Part shown: piece after piece, positions 49,707 through 57,805 of the stretch
Position numbering within the stretch: position 1 is the first letter of the stretch
Layout of the letters: each line of letters begins with the position of its first letter
DNA from: Pseudodesulfovibrio sp. 5S69
GTDB taxonomy: Bacteria; Desulfobacterota; Desulfovibrionia; Desulfovibrionales; Desulfovibrionaceae
Reading direction: 5' to 3'
Assembly: GCF_037094465.1 (NCBI RefSeq)
Contig: NZ_CP146609.1
Location: 3,777,501-3,841,500 of the forward strand
DNA: 64,000 nt
The notes under the pieces: model-generated
What the model saw: only the letters and a program-made list of their open reading frames with translations
Database searches by the model: none
What the model was told of the DNA's origin: nothing
Position numbers and translations under genes: made by a program

Positions 49707-50570
49707 CTACTTGTTGTGCCCCTTGCCGCCCCCGTTGGAATTGCCGGAGCCGCCCTTGCCGTTGCCGTTGCCGTTGCCGCCCCCGTTGGAGTTGCCGGAG
49801 TTGCCGCGGCCGGACGAATCATTACCCTTGGAGGAACCGGAATTCTTGGCGCCGCTCTTGGCCTTGTCCGAGGCCCGGCTCAGGCCCACGGCCTTGGAGC
49901 CCTTGCCGCCGCTCACGCCCGGGGTCTTGGACACGCCGGTCTTGACGTTGCGGCCGGTGGCCTTGCCCGCCTGGGCGGATACGGAGGCCATGGCCTTGCC
50001 CACGCCGCGGCTCTTGGTCTCGGCCCTCGTCCGGTGCTGGAACTGATTCCTGTGCCCGAGGCCGAGGGTGCTCGGGTGCACACCCAGCTCCTGGGCGATG
50101 ACGCCCCAACCCATGTCCTCGGCGCGCATGGAGGCGATGGTATCCACGGACACGGAGGCGGCATCGGCCACGGCCTGTTCGGCGTCGGCCTGGGCCTTGT
50201 CCAGTTCGGCCTGGGCCGCGTCGAGCTGGGCCTGGGCCACGGCCTCGGCGTCCTCGTCCGCGGCGGCCTGGGCATCGGCCACGGCCTGTTCCGCGTCGGC
50301 CACCGCCTGTTCGGCATCAGACACGGCCTGTTCGGCGTCGGCCACGGTCTGGGCCGAAGCGGCAGCCGCGGCTTCGGCCAGGGCCTCGGCCTTGGCGGCC
50401 TGGGCCGGGCTGGTAAAGGCCGGGGCGTCCGCTTCCGTGTCGCCGGTCACGTCGCCGGTGGCGTCACCGGTGGGGGCATCCGTCTGCGCCATGGCGCGCG
50501 GGACCGCGACCACCAGGGCCAGGACCAGAATGGCAAACCAAAAATTCAATCTATTCAGCATGGTATGCAT
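49707..50570 (-). CDS. Secreted coiled-coil protein with a Gly/Asn/Ser-rich tail
   Basis: 287 residues with a signal peptide (FAILVLALVVAVPRAMA). The middle (about 60-145) is an Ala-rich coiled coil built from repeats such as AVADAEQ. Then comes MGWGVIAQELGVHPSTLGLGH, a conserved-looking block seen in related secreted proteins of unknown role. The last 60 residues are almost pure Gly, Asn and Ser with Lys. Envelope or matrix role is possible, but not shown. Confidence 0.7.
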   Translation of the reverse strand: MHTMLNRLNFWFAILVLALVVAVPRAMAQTDAPTGDATGDVTGDTEADAPAFTSPAQAAKAEALAEAAAAASAQTVADAEQAVSDAEQAVADAEQAVADAQAAADEDAEAVAQAQLDAAQAELDKAQADAEQAVADAASVSVDTIASMRAEDMGWGVIAQELGVHPSTLGLGHRNQFQHRTRAETKSRGVGKAMASVSAQAGKATGRNVKTGVSKTPGVSGGKGSKAVGLSRASDKAKSGAKNSGSSKGNDSSGRGNSGNSNGGGNGNGNGKGGSGNSNGGGKGHNK

Positions 50571-50591
50571 AGCATATTCTCCTAAGTTAGA

Positions 50592-51551
50592 TTACCGAAC
50601 TTCGGTAATAAAGCTCACCGACTGGTCCAGGGCGAACGTCTTGTCGCCCACCTGGACGTTCTCGGCGGTTCCAAACCAGCTCAGAGGCAGCCTGCTCCGA
50701 TCGACGTCCGGATGCGCGTTGAGCATATAGTCGCGGATGGCGGCGGCCCGGGCCTTGGCCAAGGGAGCGTTCCCCTTGACGTAGGCGACTATGTCCACCA
50801 CCAGCCCCTTGTTGACCTGCATCAATGCGCTGAGCACTTCCAACGAAGCCCAGCCGTCGGCATCCAGGACGCTGGTTCCGGGCTTGAACGCCATGCTCAG
50901 CAGCGTGACGTTGCGCTTCCCGATAATGAAATTGCGGTAGGTGAAGTCCCCGTGCAGATTGAGTTGCTCCGTGGCCGTCATGGCCATGCTCCCGTCGGGA
51001 TAATACTCAAGGAACCGCTTCCATGCCGCGATCTCATCGCTTGTCTTGTCAAGTCCCCTCAAGGCCCGCGCCCTGTTGTACAGCGCTTCCGGGTTGTACG
51101 GGTCCAGCTTCAGGACCACGTCGTACTGCTTGAGGGCCTGTGCCCACTGTCCCCGGTCCGCGTAGCCGTGTCCCAGGTAGAGGTGGGCGGAAATATGGTT
51201 CGGGTCCAGGCTGATGGCCTTTTCGTAGGCCGCCCTTTCCCTGTCGAAATCCATCATGGCCCAGTAGGCCACCCCGGTCCAAAAGACGTAGTCCGCGTCC
51301 TCCGGGGAGAGCCGCACGGCCTTCTGCAGATAGGGAAGGCCCTGCTTGGGCTCGTTCAGGGCCAGATAGTACCGGCCCACGTAATACGCCGAGGCAGCGT
51401 CGTCGGGGTTTTCCTTGAGCTGCTCGCCCATGACCTTGATCCCTTCCTCGTATTGTTCCTGCTCCAGATAATACGGCCCCAGCACCTTGGCGCAACCCGC
51501 CGCGGCGGACAGGACGGACAAGAGCAACAGCAATGCAATGAACTTCTTCAC
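50592..51551 (-). CDS. TPR lipoprotein with an OmpA-like C-terminal domain
   Basis: 319 residues. The lipoprotein signal is MKKFIALLLLLSVLSAAAGC. Four to five tetratricopeptide repeats span about 28-185 (for example ASAYYVGRYYLALNEPKQGLPYLQKAVRLSPEDA). The C-terminal ~110 residues look OmpA-like in part (FKPGTSVLDADGWASLEVLSALMQ ... NAPLAKARAAAIRDYML), the region that binds peptidoglycan in that family. It is probably an outer-membrane scaffold protein. It lies 21 bases upstream of the coiled-coil secreted protein on the same strand. Confidence 0.75.
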   Translation of the reverse strand: MKKFIALLLLLSVLSAAAGCAKVLGPYYLEQEQYEEGIKVMGEQLKENPDDAASAYYVGRYYLALNEPKQGLPYLQKAVRLSPEDADYVFWTGVAYWAMMDFDRERAAYEKAISLDPNHISAHLYLGHGYADRGQWAQALKQYDVVLKLDPYNPEALYNRARALRGLDKTSDEIAAWKRFLEYYPDGSMAMTATEQLNLHGDFTYRNFIIGKRNVTLLSMAFKPGTSVLDADGWASLEVLSALMQVNKGLVVDIVAYVKGNAPLAKARAAAIRDYMLNAHPDVDRSRLPLSWFGTAENVQVGDKTFALDQSVSFITEVR

Positions 51552-51642
51552 TCAAACGCTCCCATGGGTTTCCGGACCTCTCGGCCCCTCAATGCGATAT
51601 ACCGGGAATATGGACCCAGGGTCACATACAAATCAAGAAATG

Positions 51643-52413
51643 TTAATGAGAGAGGGTGCGGCCGGTGAGGCTGCGGCTGGTGAAGCCGAGGCGGATGGAG
51701 GCGTCGCCCAGAGTCCCGCCGTCGGCCAGCACGGCGGCCGCGCCGGCGGCGATGTCCCGGTCCGGGAGCCCCCGCTGTCGGGCGATGAGCACCAGGCGGA
51801 TAAAGTAGCGCCACTCCGGGGTCAGGGAGCCCGCGCCGAACCCGGCCTCAAGCACCTTGCGGGTCAGCCCGTAGTCGAACTTGGCCTGGCCCAGGAGGGA
51901 GACCATCTCCGCGCCGGTCAGGAAGGCGTCGGCCGGCTGCCCGGAAAACTCGTCGACGTAGGCCTTGACGTCCTCGCGCAGGGCCCCTTTGGACACGCCC
52001 TCGCCCAGCGCCACCAGGACGCGGGGGTCGATCTCGGCGCGCGGGCCGGGCAGGAGCTCGGCCACGAAGAGATAGTCGGCGATGCGGGTCTGCAGGGCGC
52101 GGACGATGAGCGGCGGCCGGACGCGCTTGGACAGCCCTTCCACCAGCTTGTCTTCCAGGGGGGCCAGGGGGAGCTTGAGGCCGCAGGCCTCGATGAGCGG
52201 CTGGAGCAGGCTTGCCCCGTCCGCCTCGGACAGGTCGCCCGCGGCCACGGAGGAGCGGACGCGGTCCACGGTTTCGGAATAGACGCCGCACTCGCGGGCG
52301 CGGTCCGCGAGGGTGGAGAGGCTTGCATCCCCGGCTCCTGCCGGGCGTGCCGGGAAGGACAGGCACAGCACCAGCAGGAGGGCCAGGGTCTGGAGGCTAT
52401 AGCGTCTGTTCAT
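51643..52413 (-). CDS. Exported protein of unknown function
   Basis: About 256 residues from the ATG at 52,413 (another ATG nine bases upstream). A signal peptide (LQTLALLLVLCLSFPARPAGA) is followed by a helical, soluble domain without known motifs. The start lies inside the end of the anti-sigma-like gene (52,397-52,969), so it belongs to the sigma operon and may be a target or partner. Confidence 0.65.
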   Translation of the reverse strand: MNRRYSLQTLALLLVLCLSFPARPAGAGDASLSTLADRARECGVYSETVDRVRSSVAAGDLSEADGASLLQPLIEACGLKLPLAPLEDKLVEGLSKRVRPPLIVRALQTRIADYLFVAELLPGPRAEIDPRVLVALGEGVSKGALREDVKAYVDEFSGQPADAFLTGAEMVSLLGQAKFDYGLTRKVLEAGFGAGSLTPEWRYFIRLVLIARQRGLPDRDIAAGAAAVLADGGTLGDASIRLGFTSRSLTGRTLSH

Positions 52414-52969
52414 GTTCCCCATTCACGAAAACTATCGAATTCCGGTTGCCGAACCCGTCGTCGCTGGTCATGGGCGCATCGGGATCGGGCACGAGCTGCT
52501 TTCCGTTCACCAGGAACAGGTACTCGTGGTCGCCCGGAGGGAGTTGGGCTTCGAGTATCCATGCCTGCGCATCCGGACTGTACCACATGACCGAGCGGTC
52601 CGCCCGCCAATTGTTGAAGGACCCGATGACCGAGACCTTGCGGGCGTGCATGCCCGCATCGTGCAGGACGAAGCGCACGGAGGCAAGCCTCGGGCCGTTG
52701 TCTTCCAAAGGCCCCCGGGTGGTCACGAAGACCAGGGCCAACAGGGCCACGGCCAGGGTCATGGCCGGAATGGCGGTGATCGGCCGGACGGTCAGGACCC
52801 TCGGGCGCAGGAGCCACAGGCGCAACCGCGTCCACAGGGCCGGCCGTTTGGGTTCCAGCCGGGCCATGATCCGATCGGCCAGGTCCGCGGGCGGCTCGAC
52901 CTCGGGCTCGGTCTGCACGGCGTGGATGATGATATCTTCCATACGCGTCTTGTTTCGTTTTTCCATCAT
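52397..52969 (-). CDS. Putative anti-sigma factor with a glycogen-binding-type domain
   Basis: 190 residues from an ATG that overlaps the sigma gene stop (ATGA). The short N-terminus (about 1-60) is cytoplasmic; one membrane helix (TAIPAMTLAVALLALVFV) follows. The outer part (about 100-190) is a CBM48/AMPK1-type domain: VRFVLHDAGMHARKVSVIGSFNNWRADRSVMW ... GDHEYLFLVNGKQLVPDPDAP. A glycan-binding sensor domain tied to a sigma factor suggests response to polysaccharide or envelope glucan. A zinc-binding anti-sigma motif is not seen. Confidence 0.75.
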   Translation of the reverse strand: MMEKRNKTRMEDIIIHAVQTEPEVEPPADLADRIMARLEPKRPALWTRLRLWLLRPRVLTVRPITAIPAMTLAVALLALVFVTTRGPLEDNGPRLASVRFVLHDAGMHARKVSVIGSFNNWRADRSVMWYSPDAQAWILEAQLPPGDHEYLFLVNGKQLVPDPDAPMTSDDGFGNRNSIVFVNGEHEQTL

Positions 52970-53523
52970 GGGTTGTTTCCCCCGTCGAATTGCTGCCGGA
53001 CCATGTCCAGCCCTCTGCTCAGGCGCATCTTGGCCGCGCTCACGCCGATCCCCAAGGTCTTGGCGATTTCCTGCATGCTGAAATCGTAGCGGTACCTGAG
53101 GAGGAGCGCCTCGCGATATTTCGGGTCGAGGTCCATCACGGCCGCAAAGGCCTTGGCCCCATCGAGCCGGTCGTTCATGACCCGGGACTCGTCCCATCTA
53201 TCCTGTTCGCGGACCATGACCGAGGCATCCTCCACGAACACGTGCCTGTCCCGGCCCTCCTTGCGGAGCCAATCCCGAGCCACGTTCAGGGCCAGCGTAT
53301 ACAGCCATGGGAAAAACCGCCTGCGCTGGTTGAAGGACTCGAGCTTCTCGTAGGCCCGGACAAAGGCCTCCTGGGCGAGGTCGGCCGAGATGTCCTCGTC
53401 GCCCGTCATGCGGAGCATGAGATTGTACACGGGCCGCTGGTACTCGCGTACCAGGGTGCCGTAGAGCTGGACGTCGCCCAGCAATATGGTCCGTACTATT
53501 TCCGCTTCGCGTTTATCTTTCAT
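52966..53523 (-). CDS. ECF RNA polymerase sigma factor (RpoE-like)
   Basis: 185 residues. Sigma region 2 is at about 20-90 (YQRPVYNLMLRMTGDEDISADLAQEAFVRAYEKL, then FFPWLYTLALNVARDWLRK). Region 4 is at about 125-178 with the helix-turn-helix YDFSMQEIAKTLGIGVSAAKMRLSRGL. It is followed by the putative anti-sigma gene with a coupled start. The upstream 140 bases separate it from the divergent nitroreductase gene. Confidence 0.92.
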   Translation of the reverse strand: MKDKREAEIVRTILLGDVQLYGTLVREYQRPVYNLMLRMTGDEDISADLAQEAFVRAYEKLESFNQRRRFFPWLYTLALNVARDWLRKEGRDRHVFVEDASVMVREQDRWDESRVMNDRLDGAKAFAAVMDLDPKYREALLLRYRYDFSMQEIAKTLGIGVSAAKMRLSRGLDMVRQQFDGGNNP

Positions 53524-53634
53524 TTCCCTTCCGGCGGGCCCAAAGGGGACCGCAACTCATCTGCAACATACTATACGCATCCGCGCCGGTTCGGGTCACA
53601 GCCTCTTGCCCGGAGTTTCGTACTAGGCTATCAA

Positions 53635-53646
53635 TATACATGTATA
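53635..53646. promoter_or_regulatory. Palindrome upstream of the nitroreductase gene
   Basis: TATACATGTATA, a perfect 12-base palindrome ending 18 bases before the nitroreductase ATG. It may be an operator or overlap the -10 region. A partial copy (TATACATGT) lies at about 56,861, ahead of the lipoprotein gene. Confidence 0.35.
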
Positions 53647-53664
53647 CACAAGGAGAAAACAACC

Positions 53665-54186
53665 ATGGATTCCCGCGACAACCCGGTGCTCCAGGCCATC
53701 CGCGAGCGCCGCTCCATCCGCAAGTTCACCGAAGAGCCGGTGGACAAACAGACCCTGACCGCCATCCTCGAAGCCGGGCAGTGGGCCCCCAGCGGCATGA
53801 ACAACCAGCCCTGGCGCTTCCTGGTCGTCACCCGCGACGACCCGCGCATGGAAAAGCTGGCCGTGTGCACCAAATATACGCCCATCGTCCGCGCCTCGGC
53901 GGCCTGCATCTGCGTGTTCCTGGACAAGGGCGCCCTGTACGACGAGATGAAGGACCACCAGGGGGCCGGGGCGTGCCTCCAGAACATGCTCCTGGCCATC
54001 CACGCCCTCGGCCTGGGCGCGGTCTGGATCGGCCAGATCGTCAACGACCAGACGGCCGCCCTGTCCGCCCTGGGATTGGACGTGGCCGCCCTTGAACTCC
54101 AGGCCGTCCTCGCCCTGGGGCATCCCGACCAGAAAGGCGCCGCCAAGCGCAAACCCCTCTCCGAACTCATGCTGGAGGACTTTTGA
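53665..54186 (+). CDS. Nitroreductase-family flavoprotein
   Basis: 173 residues from the ATG at 53,665 with AAGGAG upstream. FMN-binding start IRERRSIRKF, then WAPSGMNNQPWRFLVV, and C-terminal GLGAVWIGQI. Uses NAD(P)H to reduce nitro compounds, quinones or other substrates. It is the first gene of a rightward operon: its stop overlaps the start of the metallo-hydrolase gene. Confidence 0.9.
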   Translation: MDSRDNPVLQAIRERRSIRKFTEEPVDKQTLTAILEAGQWAPSGMNNQPWRFLVVTRDDPRMEKLAVCTKYTPIVRASAACICVFLDKGALYDEMKDHQGAGACLQNMLLAIHALGLGAVWIGQIVNDQTAALSALGLDVAALELQAVLALGHPDQKGAAKRKPLSELMLEDF

Positions 54187-54806
54187 TGGACATAGCGACC
54201 TTCCCGCTGGGCGCCTTGCAGACCAACTGCTACGTCTTGAGCAACGGCCGCGAGGCCGTGGTCGTGGACCCCGGCGGCGACCCCGCGCCGCTGCTGCAAC
54301 ACCTCGAAGCCGAGGGGTTGTCCCTGACCGCCATCCTGAATACGCACCTGCACTTCGACCACACCGCGGGCAACAAGGCGCTCGCCGAGGCCACGGGCGC
54401 GCCGATCCTGGCCAACGACGCGGACGGCTACCTCCTGGACACCTGGCTGGGCAGGGGCGGCGAGATGGGCCTGCCGCCGCTCGACCTCTACGAATGGACG
54501 AACCTGGAGCCGGGCGAGACGACCTTTGCCGGGGCGCCGTGCACCGTGTTCCACACGCCGGGGCACTCGCCGGGCAGCCTGACCTTCTATTTCCCGGACG
54601 CCGGGGCGGCCTTCGTGGGCGACCTGATCTTCTACCGGTCCATCGGGCGCACGGACTTTCCCGGCGGCGACATCGAGGCCCTCAAACGCTCGGTCCGGGA
54701 GCACGTCTTCACCCTGCCGCCCGAGACCCGGCTGCTGTCCGGGCACGGCCCGGAGACCACGGTCGCGGACGAGCGCAACCACAACCCGTTTCTCGGGGGA
54801 TTCTGA
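54186..54806 (+). CDS. Metallo-beta-lactamase-fold hydrolase, glyoxalase II-like
   Basis: 206 residues. Metal-binding motif THLHFDHTAGN, further ligands in HTPGHSPGS, FVGDLIF and LSGHGPET. This pattern fits the hydroxyacylglutathione-hydrolase-like group that hydrolyses thioesters. The ATG overlaps the stop of the nitroreductase gene (TGATG). The next gene (the in-frame-TGA gene) begins two bases after its stop. Confidence 0.88.
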   Translation: MDIATFPLGALQTNCYVLSNGREAVVVDPGGDPAPLLQHLEAEGLSLTAILNTHLHFDHTAGNKALAEATGAPILANDADGYLLDTWLGRGGEMGLPPLDLYEWTNLEPGETTFAGAPCTVFHTPGHSPGSLTFYFPDAGAAFVGDLIFYRSIGRTDFPGGDIEALKRSVREHVFTLPPETRLLSGHGPETTVADERNHNPFLGGF

Positions 54807-54808
54807 TC

Positions 54809-55051
54809 ATGAGCGAACCGGTTCGCATCGATATCCGCGACAAATGTTGAGGGGTGGGACTGGAGGTAGGTTGGTACCTCCGTTTCGCCAGGACGGACCG
54901 CATCGAGGCCCTGGTCTCCCTCAAGGGGGCGGCCCAGGTGCGTCATGAGGAACACGTCTTTCCGGACTGGGCCTTCGAGATCGAAGAGCGCGAGGACCAC
55001 GCCCGGGCGGTCATGACCCGCAAGCAACCCGTGTACGACAAGGAGCCCTGA
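54809..55051 (+). CDS. Probable selenoprotein with a Cys-Sec motif, in-frame UGA at residue 14
   Basis: An ATG at 54,809, preceded by GGGGGA, opens a frame of 13 codons (MSEPVRIDIRDKC), then TGA at 54,848-54,850, then 66 more codons (GVGLEVGWYLRFARTDRIEA ...) to a TGA at 55,049-55,051. If the first TGA is selenocysteine, the product is 80 residues with a C13-U14-G15 motif. A hairpin with bacterial-SECIS features begins 11 bases after the TGA. The gene fits exactly between its neighbours: two bases after the hydrolase stop and directly touching the next ATG. Length and the VRIDIRDKC start resemble the TusA/SirA sulfur-carrier fold (IDxRGxxCP), but this similarity is weak. Conventional annotation would show only a 65-codon frame from a GTG at 54,854. 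Confidence 0.7.
54862..54881 (+). promoter_or_regulatory. Bacterial SECIS-like hairpin
   Basis: Perfect 7-base stem GGAGGTA / TACCTCC around the loop GGTTGG. It begins 11 bases after the in-frame TGA, and the first loop G is 18 bases away, within the range known for SelB-binding elements. In E. coli fdhF the SelB hairpin likewise has a short upper stem with a GGU-containing loop. Confidence 0.65.
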
Positions 55052-55665
55052 ATGGACCACGCCGCCGTCTTCGCCTGTTCCCACCGCCGGGGGGGCAACT
55101 CCGACCACGCCGCCGAGCTGTTGGCCGAGGGCGTGCGCCGGGCGGGCGGCGAGGCCGAGGTGCTCCACGTACGCAACTTCGAGGTCATGCACTGCCTGGC
55201 CTGCGGCTACTGCGACGCCCCGGAGCGGACCGGGCGCGAACGCTGCGTGCTCGGCCCCACGGACCAGGCCTGGGACCTGTTCGCCCACTGCCTGTCCGCC
55301 CGGACCATCCTGTTCGCCTCGCCCATCTACTTCTACCACCTGCCCTCGCGGTTCAAGGCCTGGATCGACCGGGGCCAGCAGTTCTGGCGGGCCCGGCTCT
55401 ACAGCGAACCGTGGATCGCGGGCCTGCCCAAGCGCACGGCCCACGCGGTGCTCCTGGCGGGCCAGCCCTCGGGCGAGAAGCTCTTTGACGGGCCCGGCTG
55501 ACGCTCAAGTATTTCGTGCATAATTTCAACATGACCCTGGCCGACCCCCTGGTCTTCCGCGGGGTGGACTCGCGCAGCGACCTGCGGACCAAAAACGATT
55601 TCGAGACGCGCATCGCCGAGCTGGGGGCCGTGGCCTGGAAAGCGGCGACGGACCGGGCGGACTGA
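55052..55665 (+). pseudogene. NADPH-dependent FMN reductase/flavodoxin-family protein, frameshifted
   Basis: The first frame (55,052-55,501) gives 149 residues with a flavodoxin-like fold: FACSHRRGGNSDHAAELL, the Cys-rich CLACGYCD, and FASPIYFYHLPSRFKAWIDRGQQFW. It stops at a TGA in GGGCCCGGCTGACG. From there a second frame continues LTLKYFVHNFNMTLADPLVFRGVDSRSDLRTKNDFETRIAELG to 55,665, as expected for the C-terminus of this family. One missing base (in a GGGCCCGG run) would join them. It is either a real frameshift or a sequencing error; the TGA is not a Sec codon because the original frame soon stops. AAGGAG precedes the ATG. Confidence 0.8.
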
Positions 55666-55669
55666 GCCC

Positions 55670-56395
55670 GTGTTCCGGCCGGTCCTGACCCTCGCCCGGA
55701 GGCTCGGCCTGCGCGCCGGGCGCTGCGCGGTCTGCGGCACGGTGGTGCCCGACGGCGGCAGCCCCCTGTGCGCAGCCTGCGCCGGGGCGCTGCCCCTGCG
55801 GACCGGCGGCCTGTGCCCCGCCTGCGGCGAGATGTCCGGCCGGAAGGAGGACCCTCCCTCCCTGTGCCCGGAGTGCCGGGCCGACCCGCCGCCCTGGGAC
55901 GAGCTCTATTTCCACGGGCAATACGCCGGGGCCATGCGCCGCCTGATCATCGGCTACAAGTTCCACAACCGGTTCGAACGCAGTCGGCTCCTGGGCACGC
56001 TCGGGGTGAGCGCCTTCACCGCCCGGCGCGGACGCGTGCCCGACGCGGTGGTCCCGGTGCCCCTGCACGACCGGCGGCTGGTCTGGCGCGGCTTCAACCA
56101 GAGCCTGGAGATCGCCCGCGGCCTGGCCCGGCACGTGGACAGCCCCCTGCTGATCCACGGGCTGACGCGCACGCGCAACACCCCGCCCCAGACCCGGTTC
56201 GGGCTGAAGGAACGGCAGGCCAACATCAAGGGGGCCTTTGCGGCGGATTCGGCCCTGGTCAAGGGCAGGCGGCTGCTGTTGGTCGACGACGTGTACACCA
56301 CGGGCTCGACCCTGCGGGAATGTGCCCGGACCCTGAAGCGGGCGGGCTGCGCCGGGGTGGACGTCCTGGTCCTGGCCCGGACCGTGCTGGAGTAG
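55670..56395 (+). CDS. ComF-family phosphoribosyltransferase-like protein
   Basis: 241 residues from a GTG at 55,670, five bases after the reductase. The N-terminal double zinc-ribbon has CAVCG, CAAC, CPACG and CPEC. The PRTase motif is RRLLLVDDVYTTGSTL. ComF proteins aid natural competence in some bacteria; outside those the role is unclear. Confidence 0.9.
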   Translation: MFRPVLTLARRLGLRAGRCAVCGTVVPDGGSPLCAACAGALPLRTGGLCPACGEMSGRKEDPPSLCPECRADPPPWDELYFHGQYAGAMRRLIIGYKFHNRFERSRLLGTLGVSAFTARRGRVPDAVVPVPLHDRRLVWRGFNQSLEIARGLARHVDSPLLIHGLTRTRNTPPQTRFGLKERQANIKGAFAADSALVKGRRLLLVDDVYTTGSTLRECARTLKRAGCAGVDVLVLARTVLE

Positions 56396-56416
56396 CCCGG
56401 CCCGCGGACGTCCCGG

Positions 56417-56815
56417 CTAGTACCGATATTTCAGGCGCCACCCGAACTCCACGGAGTCGAACGGTTTTTCCGCCTTGAACTTGTTGTAGTAATGGATTTT
56501 TTTATTGGTCTTCGCGGTCCGGACCCGAAGTGGAACGGTGGCGACCACCGCATTACCCCTGACCAGCCGGAGCTTCATCCGGGCGTCACGGATCCGGCCC
56601 ACCCCCTGGAAGAGCGCGTCCCCGCGAATGACGTATGCCCCGTTGATCCTGCGTTCCAGGCGGTACCTATACCGCACCGACGTGCCGTCTCTGAAGCTCT
56701 CTTCCCGTGTGTGGATGTCCGGCCCGGTCAGCTCGCCGGTGGGCACCGCCTTGATCCCGCATCCGGCCAGCAACGAACGGCCCGCCAGGAGCAGGACGCT
56801 TCGCACCTTCCCCAT
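56417..56815 (-). CDS. Small lipoprotein
   Basis: 132 residues from the ATG at 56,815; the longer frame up to 57,046 contains no credible start. A short signal ends in SLLAGC, the lipobox. The mature protein looks beta-stranded (YRYRLERRINGAYVIRGDALF), without known motifs. It is convergent with ComF. TATACATGT lies about 45 bases upstream of the start. Confidence 0.6.
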   Translation of the reverse strand: MGKVRSVLLLAGRSLLAGCGIKAVPTGELTGPDIHTREESFRDGTSVRYRYRLERRINGAYVIRGDALFQGVGRIRDARMKLRLVRGNAVVATVPLRVRTAKTNKKIHYYNKFKAEKPFDSVEFGWRLKYRY

Positions 56816-57095
56816 ATAGATAACCCTATGCTTTTCTTGTAGTAAAACAGCAGTAGTGTATACATGTCGACGTGCCGGGACAAGCCTGAACACGCCCCCC
56901 GGATTCGAACGGGCTCTGGCAGGGGTACGGCGCCGGTCCCGCACCGGCCGGGACTTGCGGACCAACCCAGAAGGGATGTATTGTCCGGAGCGGGGGAAAA
57001 AGGGCAAAAAAAAGCGAAAAAACCGGGTTCGGGGCTTGACTTCCACCGGGGGTTGCGGCTAGGTTGCCTCCTCTTACGAATTGGAGGTTCTAACT

Positions 57096-57407
57096 ATGTT
57101 CGCTATTATCGAGACCGGCGGGAAACAATACCGCGTTGAAGAAGGTCTTGAACTCAATGTAGATTTGCTGAAGGCTGATGCCGGCGACGCGCTGAGCATC
57201 GATTCCGTTCTCCTGGTCGACAAGGACGGCGACACCAAGATCGGTGCCCCGTACGTCGATGGAGCAAAGGTCGAGTGCGAAGTCCTGGGCCATCTCCGCG
57301 GCGACAAGGTCGTGGTCTTCCACAAGCTGTCCAAAAAGGACGCCCGCAAGACCCAGGGTCACCGCCAGGATTACACCAAACTGAAAGTCAATTCCATCAC
57401 GGCCTAG
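57096..57407 (+). CDS. rplU: 50S ribosomal protein L21
   Basis: 103 residues from the ATG at 57,096 (TTGGAGG upstream). Family hallmarks: [17 protein letters not shown] at the start and [17 protein letters not shown] at the end. A standard rplU-rpmA-obg order follows. Confidence 0.97.
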   Translation: MFAIIETGGKQYRVEEGLELNVDLLKADAGDALSIDSVLLVDKDGDTKIGAPYVDGAKVECEVLGHLRGDKVVVFHKLSKKDARKTQGHRQDYTKLKVNSITA

Positions 57408-57427
57408 CGCCTGGAAGGGAGGATAAC

Positions 57428-57697
57428 ATGGCTCATAAGAAAGCTGGTGGTAGCTCCAGAAACGGTCGCGACAGCGCCGGTCAGCGGCGTGGCGTGAAGC
57501 GCTTTGGCGGTCAGGAAGTGGTTGCCGGCAACATCCTCGTGCGGCAGCTCGGTACCAAATTTCACCCCGGCGACGGCGTCGGCGTGGGCAAGGACTACAC
57601 CCTGTTCGCCCTGGTCGACGGCGTGGTCAAATTCGAGAAGTTCACCCGCAAGAAGGTCGTCAAGACCCGTGTGAGCGTGACGCCCGCCGAGGCCTAG
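57428..57697 (+). CDS. rpmA: 50S ribosomal protein L27
   Basis: 89 residues: [20 protein letters not shown] is the typical start, followed by [10 protein letters not shown] and [13 protein letters not shown]. No N-terminal extension of the Firmicutes kind. AGGGAGG precedes the start. Confidence 0.97.
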   Translation: MAHKKAGGSSRNGRDSAGQRRGVKRFGGQEVVAGNILVRQLGTKFHPGDGVGVGKDYTLFALVDGVVKFEKFTRKKVVKTRVSVTPAEA

Positions 57698-57722
57698 TTC
57701 TCGATTACGCAAGCATAGTTGC

Positions 57723-57758
57723 CGGGCAGGGAGACGTCATGCTCCCTGCCCGTTTTTT
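57723..57758 (+). terminator. Rho-independent terminator after rpmA
   Basis: Perfect 11-base stem CGGGCAGGGAG / CTCCCTGCCCG, 8-base loop, six Ts. Confidence 0.95.
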
Positions 57759-57805
57759 GCGTTGAGGGGACAGCGGCCAACTCGGCGAAAGAGTAGGGAA
57801 AGAGC

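Noticed and set aside
48619..50046. 475-codon rightward frame opposite the HD-GYP-type gene
   Set aside because: Shadow frame of low complexity; the minus-strand proteins have clear motifs.
55499..55501. TGA in the FMN-reductase-like gene as a second Sec codon
   Set aside because: The frame after it meets another stop within twelve codons and encodes nothing like the family, while another frame gives the expected C-terminus; it is a frameshift.
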